Made by a program: the position numbers and the translations under genes | Notes under the pieces: model-generated | Database searches by the model: none | What the model saw: the letters and a program-made list of their open reading frames with translations, nothing else | What the model was told of the DNA's origin: nothing | NCBI RefSeq assembly: GCF_030272615.1 | Contig: NC_081414.1 | Coordinates: 52,783,636 to 52,847,635 of the forward strand | Source of the DNA: Cryptomeria japonica | Lineage: Eukaryota; Streptophyta; Pinopsida; Cupressales; Cupressaceae | Direction of reading: 5' to 3' | Length of the DNA: 64,000 nucleotides | Shown: positions 45,977 to 57,630 of the stretch, in pieces | How positions within the stretch are numbered: the stretch's first letter is position 1 | How the letters are laid out: each line of letters starts with the position of its first letter

Positions 45977-48230
45977 TGTTGACGTGTATTTTGTACACCA
46001 TCATACACAGAATAAAATACCTAAAGGCATCTTATCCTCTCTTGAATAAAGTCTCTAACTGCTGAAGATTCGCATGAAGGATCAGTTAGGATGACTCCAA
46101 TGTTCTGGTTAGTAGGGTCTCTACGTGTGGATAAACTCCAGTGGTATGATGTGATTTGCTGGAATCACAAGGGGACTTACATCTGATGATTGAACTTCCG
46201 ATCTGCTTTGCTGGAACACAGGCTCTTACTGGCTTAGATTTGAAAAAATGGAAAAAGGATGAGGGCGAAGAGAAGATCTAACCCTAATACTAAGAATGTA
46301 GGAGCAATGATTTGATTTTTGATGAAACTCTAACTAGGTCTTGTTTTGACATCAATGGACCATCTCCACAAGGCTAGTGCGATCTTCTAAGGGAAGCTTT
46401 ATGATGTTCAAATCATCACCGCAGGCATAGACACCATCAAGTTGATGCATATCAATGAAGAAGCGACAAATTGAAATTGAGCTTAAGCTGAATGATTCCA
46501 GTTGACTACACAAGGCAAGTCTGCAATCAACAAACTGCTAGTAGTATGGATATACGAATTCCACCATTAATCAATCGCATTTCCTCCATTCATCTAATCA
46601 TCTACCATCTAGGATTGAAGACTCAACAAGAAACCATGCAAATTGCAAGAAACGACACACTTCACCATTACTTTAATGAAAATGGAGTTTGTTTACAATC
46701 AATGGCAACAATTTCTTGCCTTGTCCTCCTATTCTACTCTAATTACTATTCTATCAATTTCTAACTACTCTCTATCTACTAACCGCTTTCTATTATTTAC
46801 AACTCTCTCTAATTGCTAATTAGCCTTTACAAATGAAATGCCAGGGCTTATATAGTGCCCACAATACAATTCGATGGCTTAGATCAATTCGAGATCAATG
46901 GCCAAGATTTTATAATGAAAACCCTAATTAGGGTTTGTTACAACCATTACATAACATTTAATGCTTGACCAATGATAAAATTGTATTGCTTGGACACATG
47001 TCCTCTCTAGAAAATTCCACCAATGGATAGCTGGGGTAGATACATCGGAGTTTGTGCCACCTTCCATGAGTTAGGTACATTGAATCTGGACATGCTGAGG
47101 TGGACTACACTGACTGGAGAAATGATGACTAGGATGCCACCTCATTTGACACTTGTAGCTTGGTAGATATTCAACTTGATGTTGTTGAGAAGCTTGCTTT
47201 AATTAATTCATCTGGAACTATTTACTTCTTCAACGAGCCCTTGTTCTAACTCCTTGTGTCCTTGATGTGCAGGATGATGATGTACCTCGCCTTGGAACAC
47301 TGGATTGGAAGAGGTTGCCCTTGATGACGTTAGTCCAAAGAAGGTCGTCCTTGTCCTTGCTTGATCGTCCCGACGAAGACCGTCCTTGATCCGGCTTGAT
47401 TTTCCTTGATGAGATCTCCATTTGATGCCTACACAACATTTCAAAATTAGGAACATGATTTTGCAATGAATAACATAGATTAAATTAATTTTTTAGGAAA
47501 CTTCATAATAAATCCTTGAGTTATTATTTCCTAAAAAACGATTGAGCTATTACAATTCAAAATTCAAAATTCAAAATTTAAGATTATGACGATCAAAATT
47601 CGAAATTAAAACAAGGGATCTTGTCATACCTTACTTGAGAGTTTAACTCTAAAATGCAAAACAAAGGAATTCGCCTAGGCACAAATCAAAATTTAATGGC
47701 TTCAACGTGATCTCTCTCCAAATGAACGTCCACTTTAGCAATTCGCCACCTTGGGGGAGGAGTCTTCAATGTCTTGAAGATAACAAATTCGCCTTACTTG
47801 AAACAAACACGCACTCCTCTTTGATGATAATTTCGCACCTTGTCTTCTCCAAAATCGCATATCAAAGAGGATAAAATGATGATTTGAAAATGAAATAAAC
47901 ACCTCCCTTTATAGGCGCTCACCTTCACATTGACCCTAGGCCGACTTTGGTGAATAAGGCAAATTTAAAATAAACTTAAAGGCCGACCTTTGTAAAATGA
48001 AACAAATTTTAAATCAAGCGCCCCATTTTATTTATAATTAATTAATTTAATGCCTATAATTTTAAATAAACTCGATTTTTAAAAGGCAAAAATTAATTAA
48101 TAAAGACCTATGCGCTAATGTTAAATGCTAACTTTAATTGGATTTCAAATTTATCGATTTTTTCCTAGCATTTAATAAAATCTAAAGAATGTTTTAGCGC
48201 CAAATTTGGAAGAGGTAAGGACACAAACCT

Positions 48231-49900
48231 ATCGCTCTGGTCCTTGACTAAGGGACAGGAGCGAATTTGATGTTTAGTCTTGATTCTCTTGCCTTTTATG
48301 TTCAAAACCTCCATCCTCACGTTGAGACTGGCATGTTTGCCAAAAAACTCGAGCTTGATTGTCTTGATTTGGTGGATGAATGCCCTCTAAGGTGGATATC
48401 GCCCTGGTCCCTTGGTGAGGGACAGGAGCGAACTTCATGCTCTGGCCAACATTTGCTATCTCTCAAGCTTTACTCCTTGTTCATCACCTTGCAAATGATA
48501 TCCTTGATCTTGCGAACCTTGACTTTGACGTGATCTTGAAGGAAAACGAATGATTTAATGAAAATCGCCCTGGTCCCTTGATGAGGGACAATGGCGATAT
48601 AGCTTCCTTGTTCAAATTGATAGTCTTTTGACGTTTGAAACCTTTGCATATCATCATCTTAAGACGCCTTAGACCCTGTGCAACCATGTACAATCTTGAC
48701 TTGGCATGAATTTTGAATGAATTGGCAAATATGGTGGATATCGCCCTGGTCCCTGACTGAGGGACAGGAGCGAACTTCAATGTCCTGGGCTCATGCTTGC
48801 TTTCATCAACTTGCCATTGCTTTCATCGTGTAAAATGAAGTCCCTTGGTCCCCTTTGGACACTTGAAACGTGATCAACATTCAAACTCTAAGCTTTCATG
48901 AAGATTTCGCTCTGGTCCCTGCCTGAGGGACAGGAGCGAATTTGTACTTTCAAGCTCAACTACACTTTGCCATCTTCAAAAATTATCTTCAATGGTCTTG
49001 TTGTGCCCCATCTTATTCATCTTTGGCTTGGAAATCATTCAAACTTGGCAAGAAATTCATCTAAGACAAAAATCGCTCTGGTCCCTGACTGAGGGACAGG
49101 AGCGCCCAGGCCAATATAGGTCTCATTTGGTGTCTTGCAATCTTCAATTTTGTCTTCAACGGATCCGTTACATCGTCCTTGCTTGCCTCAAACTTTAAAC
49201 TTGCTTGCTTTTTGCCCAAAACATGCCTCATGAGGAATTTCGCTCTGGTCCCTGGGAGAGGGACGGGAGCTATCACTGAACTTCGCCCTGGTCCCTGACA
49301 GAGGGACAAGAGCGATTTTTCATTTTGGTCCATTTTTCTTTCACGAAGGCACTTCAAGTTATATTCAACTGATGAAATGTATCCCCTTTGACCTCCTCAA
49401 ATCGCGAAACCACTTAAATCTTGCAAGGATAATGCGAAATTGGAATTCAAGCTTCGGTCCTTCAGTGAGGGACAGGAGCGAATTTTGCTCTCTAGGCCAA
49501 ATCGTTACAATTTTCATCAAAAAATGTCTTGGCTAAGGAAGATATCATCTTACTTCATGCTATGAATAAAAGTTAATGTCCAAAAAAGGTCTAAAATTGT
49601 GCATATAAAGAAAATTGCTCTGGTCCTTCAGTGAGGGACAGGAGCGAATTTGACCTTCTAGGCAAAAACTTCATCATTTCATCGTCCTTAATCAAGTCTG
49701 GATGCTCTATCACGTTCATTTTGTCCTCCATCATGCCTTTGATGTCTCAATTTGTCCAAACAAGGTCAGGAATGACTCCACTAAGCTTTTTCGCTCTGGA
49801 CCCTTGGTGAGGGACATGAGCGATTCGCGTTGGACCCTTGGAGAGGGACAGGAGCGCTTTTCGCTCTGGACCCTTGGAGAAGGACAGGAGCGAAATTTGA
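48231..49900. repeat. Thirteen inverted-repeat motifs at about 166-bp spacing (U3 of D')
   Basis: The motif tcgctctggtccctg-n-gagggacaggagcga pairs with itself. Copies start near 48233, 48400, 48566, 48742, 48908, 49074, 49241, 49284, 49455, 49617, 49792, 49826 and 49862. Most steps are 162-176 bases; three are 34-43. Spacers have little similarity by eye. Confidence 0.92.
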
Positions 49901-50085
49901 CTTTTCGAACTCTCAATCAGGACAATTTTAATGGAATAAGTGACAAGTATAAGTGACATTTCCTTCTATGTTTCTTCTTTCTTATACTTTAAGTTATATT
50001 CCATATATACTTTCAGGATGTTTGAGAGTGGTTTCAGACCTCCAGGAGTTATATTGCAAAATCTAGTTTTTTGAGGTTTTTCAGT

Positions 50086-50217
50086 TTCCAGACTTAGTCA
50101 AATTTCAGGATCAGGACATTCCAGACTTAGCCAAATTTCAGGATCAGGACATTCCAGACTTAGCCAAATTTCAGGATCAGGACATTCCAGACTTAGCCAA
50201 ATTTCAGGATCAGGACC
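50086..50217. repeat. 33-bp tandem repeat, 4 copies
   Basis: Units beginning ttccagacttag start at 50086, 50119, 50152 and 50185, nearly identical. They lie in U3 of D'. Confidence 0.97.
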
Positions 50218-50383
50218 TCACTCAAGCCGGACTTGCTATCCATGTGATCCCCTGGGCGACACTCAAAATGCAAAGGCTAACTAACAAAACCCTAAAAGAC
50301 CAAAAAAAAAAAACCCTAAAAAGCAAAAAAGCAAGGGTCCCCATTTGCAATGGGGCGATGTGTGAAATGGTCACAACACGACC

Positions 50384-51400
50384 CAAATCAGCTCGCTGAC
50401 GTGAATGCATTTCAGCAATACCAGCGCGGAAATCGGGGATATTACAACAATAATAACCAGAACAGCAATAGTGGTCCTTACACTACTTCCACGCCTCCCA
50501 AGGACATCCAAGTTCCTCCAGATCAGAATGCCAGCAACAACCCGAATTATCCTAAGGCATCACAGCAGTATGCGAGCCAAGGTCAGCCACAAAAGACACA
50601 AGCCCCTCCGAGAATACTTACTCCATAGAGTCAGCCGACTGCTGCCACGAATCAGGACTCCAGTGATAAGCCATCCAGCAATATAGAGATTGCTAAACTA
50701 GGCCAATTGGTGGCAGATGAGTTCAAAAAGATCAAAGTCAACTTATCCCTTGCAGAACTAATGAAAGTCTCAGAAGTTAGAGACGTGGTCTTGGGCAGCC
50801 TTAGGGAACCCTCGCCAGTTCAGTCCAAGGGAACCGATGAGAACTCCGGACAGAGAGTACTGCAAGGGCAACCCCAGAAGATCAGTAATGAGGTAAGAGG
50901 ACCAACAAATCCTAGGGGTGCAACAGTAAATTATGCCGCACCACCTGAGTTTTCAAATGATCAGCCTATGGAGACTGGTTTTGGAGTGCGTGCACGAGGA
51001 AGAACTCAGGACATCTCAATCATGAACAATGACACCTTGCCATCAAAGCCTACTATTAGTTTGTTCACTGAAAAGCTAGAGCCCCCGCCTTTCCTATTAA
51101 CTCTCAAAATCTTTGGTAAAAATGTGCACAACTGTCTGATAGACTCGGGACCTTCAGCTAATGTTATGCCTCTATCGGTGTGCAGTGCTCTAGGCCTAAC
51201 CCCCACCAAGACTAACCGAAGGTTACTCAATTGGACAAATCTGAAGTAACTGTAGTAGGGGAGTTAAACAATATACACATGCAATTGACAGCAGATCCGC
51301 GTATCCAGATGTACATTGATATCCAAGTAGTGGACATCCCGGGAGCCTATGGCATGCTGCTTAGTCGAGATTGGACCTGCGTCCTTAACGGCTTGCTGCA
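50384..51400 (+). pseudogene. Gag C-terminus and protease of element C
   Basis: Gag resumes as PNQLADVNAFQQYQRG, then an N/Q/P-rich tail with TAG at 50626-50628 (TP*SQP). The next frame (50707-51249) holds LGQLVADEFKKIKVNLSL and the protease: FLLTLKIFGKN, then IDSGPSANVMPLSV, where the usual A after DSG is P. A one-base shift near 51235 moves into the downstream frame with VVDIPGAYGMLLSRDW. The protease would release Gag and Pol products. Confidence 0.8.
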
Positions 51401-51699
51401 TTCTAGTTTCACTGATATGTGGCTACCGTGGAGAGGGGTAGCAAACCAGATCCGGATTGAGTCTGAACCTCGGCTCAAATTGATGATTACAGGATATAAT
51501 CAGGCCAATGAGACCCTATTTTTAGAGTCAGACATGGGCACATACAGAGTTGACATAGGCTCAATAAATGAAGTTTTGTTGGTACAATGCTCAAGTCCAG
51601 TACAAAATCTAGAAGGAATTGCAGAGAGTTATGATAAAGAGATCCCGTCGCCAGAAGAAAGTGAGTTATTCAGCAGCCTTAAGGAGTTTTTCTGCAAAT

Positions 51700-51830
51700 A
51701 CAAAGAGCAAGTGTCCCATCTCAACCATCAAGATTCTATTAAGAACTTGCTCCTAACCGGCTGGTGCAGAGTTCACAATGCCGCCCATTCAAAAATAACA
51801 TGCTCATTATGCAGAACAGCATTAAATCAG
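51700..51830 (+). pseudogene. Second zinc-knuckle-like motif between protease and aRH
   Basis: GWCRVHNAAHSKITC repeats the C-x2-H-x(4-5)-H-x4-C pattern of the Gag knuckle near 45745 (NWCRLHNTNQHSELQC). It lies in the same frame as the protease tail and the aRH. A nucleic-acid-binding role is inferred from the pattern. Confidence 0.6.
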
Positions 51831-51959
51831 GCATGGGAGAGACATTCAGAGGTGCTGCAAACCCACACTCTCGGGCCAGAAGACACCGCTTTCCCAGAGC
51901 TCCCTGAAAGGAGGCCCCTCGAGCAAGAAAAGTATGAAATGATAGGCCCAACGACTGCA

Positions 51960-52365
51960 AGGAATAAGGTTGCCAGCCCAAATCAGACTTGGACTATAAG
52001 GTTCGATGGTTCAAAGTCCAAGCGAGGAGCTGGAGCAGGGGTGGAACTGATAAGCCCTACCAGTGAGACCTATTTGGCCTCCTACCGACTACAGTTTCAC
52101 TGCACCAATAATATAGCAGAGTATGAATCTTTGATTCATGGTTTGCTCCTAGCCATCAAGAAAGGAGCTCAGATCCTGCATTGTTTCGGAGATTCCGAAG
52201 TGGTAGTTCAGCAAGTACGAAAACAATATACCTACCATGACAAGAGACTCAGCATCTACTGCAACCGTGTGTGGGATATAATGGAAAGTTTTGACGCTTT
52301 CAACATCAAGACCATATTCAGATCGTAGAACCAGGTTGTTGATTCATTGGCACAAGCCGCAAGTA
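51960..52365 (+). pseudogene. Archaeal-type RNase H (aRH) upstream of RT, element C
   Basis: An RNase H domain has four acidic positions: D in TIRFDGSKS, E in NNIAEYES, D in FGDSEVVVQQV and D in VDSLAQAAS. TAG at 52326-52328 falls where element E reads RGQN, hence CAG to TAG. This is the second RNase H known from Tat-lineage elements, which would remove RNA from hybrids. Here it precedes the RT, separated by an acidic linker (EEEPQEAEIDIEG). Confidence 0.85.
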
Positions 52366-52720
52366 CGCTCGAGCCTCTATCAATGCAAAGTTTAAAGAAA
52401 TTCACAGTGGAGTTAACATCAGTCCCATTAGTCCCGGACAATGTTACTAATTTCCAGGTGTTTGATGATGATAAGCACATCATCGACTTCATTACAAGCT
52501 TAGACATGTTTGCAACACAGATTATTGATGAGGAAGAACCTCAAGAAGCCGAGATCGACATAGAAGGAGTCTTGAATCTCAGGACAAATACCATTCCTAG
52601 AGGTATGGTACAGTTGGAAAGGATTTCGACTGGGACCAGCTCAAGTCTCGCAAGGAAGGTACTTCTGAAGGAGGCGCCTGTGATAAGATCAACGTTGGCA
52701 CACAAGAAAATCAAAAGAAC

Positions 52721-54150
52721 GTGCTGATTGGCAAGGTATGTACACCCCAGGAAAGAGACGCAATCCTCAAAAACATGAGAGAATTCCTAGATATCATCGC
52801 TTGGGGGTATGAGGATCTCAAAACTTATAACACTTCAGTGATAACTCATACCATACCCCTTAAGCCAGACTCAAAACCTTTCAGACAGAGGCAGGAGCCA
52901 GTGAATGCCCTCCTCGAACCGTTGATATATCAAGAAGTAAAGAAATTGTTGGCTGCCCGCATCATCTTTCCAGTACGACATTCTACCTGGGTCGCTAACC
53001 TAGTTCCCGTAAGGAAGAAGAGCAGTGAAATCAGATTGTGTGTCGACTTCTGCAATCTAAATAGAGCATCAGAAAAAGACAATTACCCGCTGCCCTCTCT
53101 TGATGAGGTCCTGCAAATGGTCAATGGATCCCAGATGATGTCTTTCCTATACAATTATTCCGGGTACAACCAAGTAATGGTCGAGTATGAAGACCGACTC
53201 AAGACTGCATTCACCACCAAGTGGGGAATATTCGCCTATAGAAGAATGCCTTTTGGTTTGATCAACGCAGGACCTACATTTCAGCGTGCCATGGACATCG
53301 CGTTAAAAGATCTTGTAGGCCGCTACATCATTATTTATATGGACGACTTGACCGTTTTCTCCAAGCAAAGGGCGGATCATGTGAGTGATCTGCGAAAAGT
53401 TTTTCAGCGCTGTCATCAATTCGAGATATCTCTAAACCCCAAGAAGTGTATGTTTGGCGTGACCGAAGGTAAGCTTCTCAGCCATGTTATTTCAGAAAGG
53501 GGGATATCAATCGATCCTGATAGGATCAAGGCCATATTGCAGATCAATCTTCCCGCAAGCAAAAAGGAACTTAAGTCATATTTCGGGAAGATAAATTTTG
53601 TCAAGAAGTTTATAACTGGATTTGCTGAAATAGTTGGCCCTCTCAATGATATGCTAAAGAAAGATGCCAAGATAGAGTGGACCCCAGTGACCAAGAAGGC
53701 GTTCGAAGAGATCAAACAAGCTATTGTCCAGGCGCCAGTTTTGGTAAGCCCCGACTACCTAAGGCCATTTTACATATATTCCTTCGCTTTTGAACACACC
53801 TGTGCAGCAATTTTGACTCAGCGAAAGGAAGAAGAGGGAGAACTCCCGATAGCATTCATGAGCACTCCGCTAAAGGAGGCTGAATTAAGATACCCGAATA
53901 TTGAGAAGCAAGCATATGCGCTAGTTAAAGCCATCAGGAAATTCCGGCATTATATACTCAGGAGTAAGATATATGCCATAGTGTCGGATGTTGCAATGAA
54001 GACGTTGTTGATGCAGAATGAGCTAGGTGAAAGGAGAGGCAAATGGGTGACCATCATCTAGGAATATGACATTGAAATCCAGCCCATGAGGCTAGTACGA
54101 GGTCAAGCTTTGACGCAAACCCTCGCGTCTGAATGCTCAGGAATCGTGCA
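52721..54150 (+). pseudogene. RT and degenerate gypsy RNase H of element C
   Basis: The RT is nearly complete: VRHSTWVANLVPVRKK, IRLCVDFCNLNRAS, YNYSGYNQV, MPFGLINAGPTF and an intact catalytic YMDD near 53337. The RNase H that follows (FYIYSFAFEHTCAAIL) lacks the usual first catalytic Asp but keeps E in IEKQAYALV and D in VSDVAMKTLL. TAG at 54059-54061 (TII*EYDI) replaces an expected CAG. The start is inferred; the track begins at a GTG after a TGA-containing linker. Confidence 0.9.
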
Positions 54151-55445
54151 TCAGCAGTACCTGATTGAGCAAGTCTCGCCAAACGAGTGGTATGATGACA
54201 TAACCTTCTACCTTCTTCATCAGAAATGTCCATCACACCTTAACCCAGTACAAAAGAGGGCACTAAGGATGAAGAGCAGCCGTTTCATGCTGCAAGGTGT
54301 TGTCTTGTATCGGAGAAACCACGAGGGTATCTACCTAAGATGTGTGAACAGAGATGAAGCACGCCAGATTATAGAACAGTTCCATACTAAGTTTGGAACA
54401 GGTCATGGGTCAGGCTTAGCAACAGCCCACCAGATCCTCAGAGCAGGCTATTATTGGCCTACCTTATTCCGGGACACCCATGAGCATGTGAAGATCTGCC
54501 ATGTTTGCCAAGTATCCGCAACTAGGGAGCGAACCCCAGCCATGCCACTCTGACCAGTCATACAGGTAAAACCGTTTGGCCAGTGGGTGCTCGACTTCAT
54601 AGGTACGATCAACCCACCCTCCTCCGCGCAACACAGGTACATTCTAACCGCTTCTGATTATTGCACGAGGTGGTCTGAAGCTCAATCTTTGAAACAATGT
54701 AATGCTGATGTTGTTATTAAATTTTTAGAAGAGAACATTATTACACGTTTTGGCTGTCCTCATGCTTTAGTCTGTGATAATGGTTCCGCTTTTGCATCAT
54801 TAAAATTTTCAAATTGGGCCTTTGATTATGGGATTACCTTAAAATTTTCATCTAACTACTATCCCCAAGGTAATGGTCTAGTTGAATCCACTAACAAGAA
54901 TCTGCTACAAGTGATTAAAAAACTCCTAGACAAAAATCCGAAAGATTGGCACACCCAGCTCCGATTTGCCCTTTGGGCAGACTGCACCAGATGCAAGGCC
55001 GCCATTGGAACTTCACCATACCATTTGGTGTATGGTCTCGACCCCATCTTTCCTATACAATTAAGAATACCAACTTTACAATTCATGAGCAAATATCTAG
55101 GAATCGACAATGTCGTGGAGGCTAGGTTGTCCCAGCTGTTATACTTAGAAGAAAAAAGAGACGACGCCATAGATAGTTTCGCCAAACACCAGAAAGTGGT
55201 CAAGCGTTGGTTCGACAGAAGGGCGAAAGTAAAGGCCTTCCACATTTCCGATCTCGTCCTTTGTTGGGACAAAGCTCATGAATGAAAAGGAGAGCACGAC
55301 AAGTTTGATAATCTGTGGCTCGGTCCTTTCCAAATTTCTGAAATTTTGGGAGAGAATGCATTCCGACTCAGGACCCTAACAGGTGAGGACGTCCCCTTGC
55401 CTGTGAATGGTCAATTCCTTAAGCATTATTTCCAACCTTAGGTTT
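54150..55445 (+). pseudogene. Integrase of element C
   Basis: Zinc-binding H and C residues in FGTGHGSGLATAHQI and CHVCQVSA. The catalytic triad is D in WVLDFIGTI, D in LVCDNGSAF and E in GLVESTNK. The C-terminus has KVKAFHISDLVL, LGPFQISEI and PVNGQFLKHYF. TGA at 54551-54553 and at 55283-55285 (HE*KGEH, TGG expected) break the frame. No chromodomain. It would insert the DNA copy. Confidence 0.9.
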
Positions 55446-56352
55446 CTCGAAGCCTTTCCACTGTTTTAGTTTAGTTTTTGTTTCCTGTTTTAGTTTAGTT
55501 TCTTGTTTTCCTATTTTGTTTTGGGGCCCCTGTCAATTTTGAAAGGAAGCCTATGCCATGTACAACTTTGGCGCGCCGCCGAATTTCTGTAACCTTCTAC
55601 TTCTAGGATCCCAGCTCGAGGAGGACTCTTGATTGATGGAGCGCCCCATGATGAGGTCGGTTTAATCTAGACGACCTTTCTCTGCAAGATCTTGTTTTTG
55701 TCAAAACCTATCTCCGATATCGTGATTACTGCACATACACATTTTAAAATCGCATACAATCAGTTGTTAATCAAAGGGACACCACATCGATGAAAGGCCC
55801 GAAGCTATGCTTCAACGACCACTATTACGCTCAATCCTGCGTAGGCTTCACTGCCTACTATGCAAAAAAAAAAAGAAAAGAAAAGAGAGAAAACAATCAA
55901 GAGCAAAGCACTCTGAAATCAATTTGATACCAAGCATAAGATTGGCAAATGGGAATGCAGGCATCTCTGCCGATATAGAGCAAAAAGGTAAAACTTTCTT
56001 GCCAGAAACAGAGCAATCTCTGTGAGCTAACAGGGGATAACTCCGCAGGGGCTATGAACGCTCGCTGGCAGCAGGGCTCTATCCAAGTTGCTTTTGAAGT
56101 ATTAGCTCGCTGGGCATCTCGACAAGGTGAAATGTTGGTGCCTCAACTTTTTCTAAGCTGGAATAAACTCCACTTGCACACACTAGCTAATCCGATTTGC
56201 GTGTGATTCAATTTGACCCTTAACACTATCTTGTTTTGAAAGACTCTTCTCCTTTTCTCGTCTAAATCGTGGTGTTATCCAGAGACCCTGAGTTCGATCC
56301 GGACTTGCGTCCCCGAAATGACTGGGAGCATTTCTCCAGCAGAGTCGCCATT
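55446..56352 (+). other. 3' untranslated region of a Tat-like element; no gene
   Basis: Contains ttggggcccctgtc near 55520, a pyrimidine-rich run, a short A/G run at 55863-55890 and agcagagtcgcca just before the LTR start. It continues from the integrase of C to LTR H. Whether both belong to one element is unclear. Confidence 0.45.
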
Positions 56353-56904
56353 TGTTGTGCGTTGCACACGCTCCCTGTCGTCGACAGGGTCCCCCTTCCT
56401 GTTTTTGAGCCTTTCGTCTTTGCCCTGCTGAGTTTCGCGCAGAGTGTCGCGTCTTTTCGAGCAAGTCCACGACCGGTCCGTAAAGTGATGATGTCAAGGA
56501 AAAGAGCTGATGAATCCACCCGGCTAGTCTAGCCCTCGGGCGTGAACGCCAAGAGTTTGTTCGAAGTTTTGAAAATCGCCTTGGGTAGGCGTAAGGTGGT
56601 AGAAATTGGCGAGGCCCGCCAAGCAAGAGCAGTGCGTCTAAAGGTCGCACGAGGACCAAAGTCGTCGTTTTTCGCACAAGAGCTACGAAGCAGATTGCAT
56701 AAGGTTTATCCCCGCAAATGTTTGTGGGATTTGAATGAAGGATGATTTTCGCCTACTGGTGAAGGAGCAAATTTTCTGGCCAAAATGTCAGAGTTGCGAA
56801 ACTTGCCCAAACGCCTTAGAATTCTGAAGCCTCCAAGATCCAAATTTGTAGAATCTGGCGAAAACTGGTCTGAAGTCCGAATTTTTACGTAAGTTTTCAA
56901 AATT

Positions 56905-57630
56905 GCCTTATGGGCCAAATTTCGGACCCAGAGGCCAAGAGGTCAAAATTTCACAAAGTTAAAAGTTGCTAAACTCGCCCAAGGGGCCGAATTTCGGACC
57001 CTGGGGCGAAAATTTCCAAATTCGATGTTTCCCAAATGGTCCGAAAATAATGTAAAATGCTTTTTAAATATTGCAAAAGACCCTTTAGGTCCAAAAATCA
57101 CTTGAAATGCCCAAATTCGGACCCTGGGGCGAAACTGGAAAACGCGAAATATTGCAAAATGTTTAAATGGTCCGAATTTCACTTAAAACGCCCATTTTCG
57201 GACCATGGGGCGAAAATTAGAAAATGTGAAATGCTTTTTGAATTTTGCCAAAAGTGCGTTTAGGTCCGAAAATCACTTAAGTCTCTCAATTTCGGACCCT
57301 GGGGGGTAAATTGAAAATATATCGAAGTTGCCAAAAATGCGTTTAGGTCCGAAGTTTTATAACTTGCAAGGAGGGGGCCAAGGTCCGAAGTTTTATTTGC
57401 AAAATAAGGCAAATGCTCCGAAATATCCCCAATCGCGAAAAAGAGTTTAAATTCATTCAAACACTCCGCAATTTGCAAAAGGATGGTCTAGGTCCGAAAT
57501 CTGCCTTAAACGTCCATTTTCGGACCGTTGGGCGAAAATGTGAAAAGTCTCCAAAGTTGCGAAAAGCTCCTCTAGCTCCAAAATTCGCCTTAAGTCCTCA
57601 ATTTCGGACCCTAGCTCCGAAATTTCAAAA
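56905..57630. repeat. Array of aatttcggaccctggggcgaaa inverted repeats
   Basis: At least seven copies of the ttcggaccctggggcgaa type (near 56912, 56991, 57114, 57197, 57291, 57522, 57601), where tttcg pairs with cgaaa. Half motifs (ggtccgaa) lie between them and continue to about 58030. Confidence 0.85.

Larger units (their letters stand above)
45977..50378 (-). repeat. LTR D': 4402-bp solo LTR
   Basis: The target duplication cgacc (45972-45976 and 50379-50383) fixes both ends. In minus orientation it starts tgttgtgacc and ends acgtcaaca. U3 is about 3.5 kb with a start-proximal hairpin, four 33-bp repeats, thirteen inverted-repeat motifs and a TATA box (gcactatataagc, 46847-46856). The last 70 bases match the other LTRs of this group. 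Removing it plus one duplication copy (4407 bases, a multiple of three) restores the gag frame. No long ORF inside. Confidence 0.95.
41421..55445 (+). mobile_element. Element C: Tat-like Ty3/gypsy element with two Gag domains and an RNase H before RT
   Basis: 5' LTR, primer site, leader, Gag domain 1, Gag domain 2, knuckle, protease, second knuckle, aRH, RT, gypsy RNase H and integrase are in one order on the plus strand. Continuity across the 4.4-kb LTR D' is shown by the cgacc duplication and the unbroken gag frame. The downstream LTR at 56353-63655 does not match the 5' LTR, so the 3' end of C is unresolved. Confidence 0.85.

Noticed and set aside
47208-47466. Short minus-strand ORFs in D' as the start of the LTR-associated ORF
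   Set aside because: Position would fit, but I see no block shared with 58911-62554 beyond basic/serine composition.
48267-49959. ORFs with repeated SLSQGPGR or GEGQER phrases
   Set aside because: Products of the hairpin motif read in various frames on both strands; no coding bias or consistent frame.
56262-56677. ORFs at the start of LTR H
   Set aside because: They overlap each other on both strands in GC-rich LTR DNA and have no recognisable domain.
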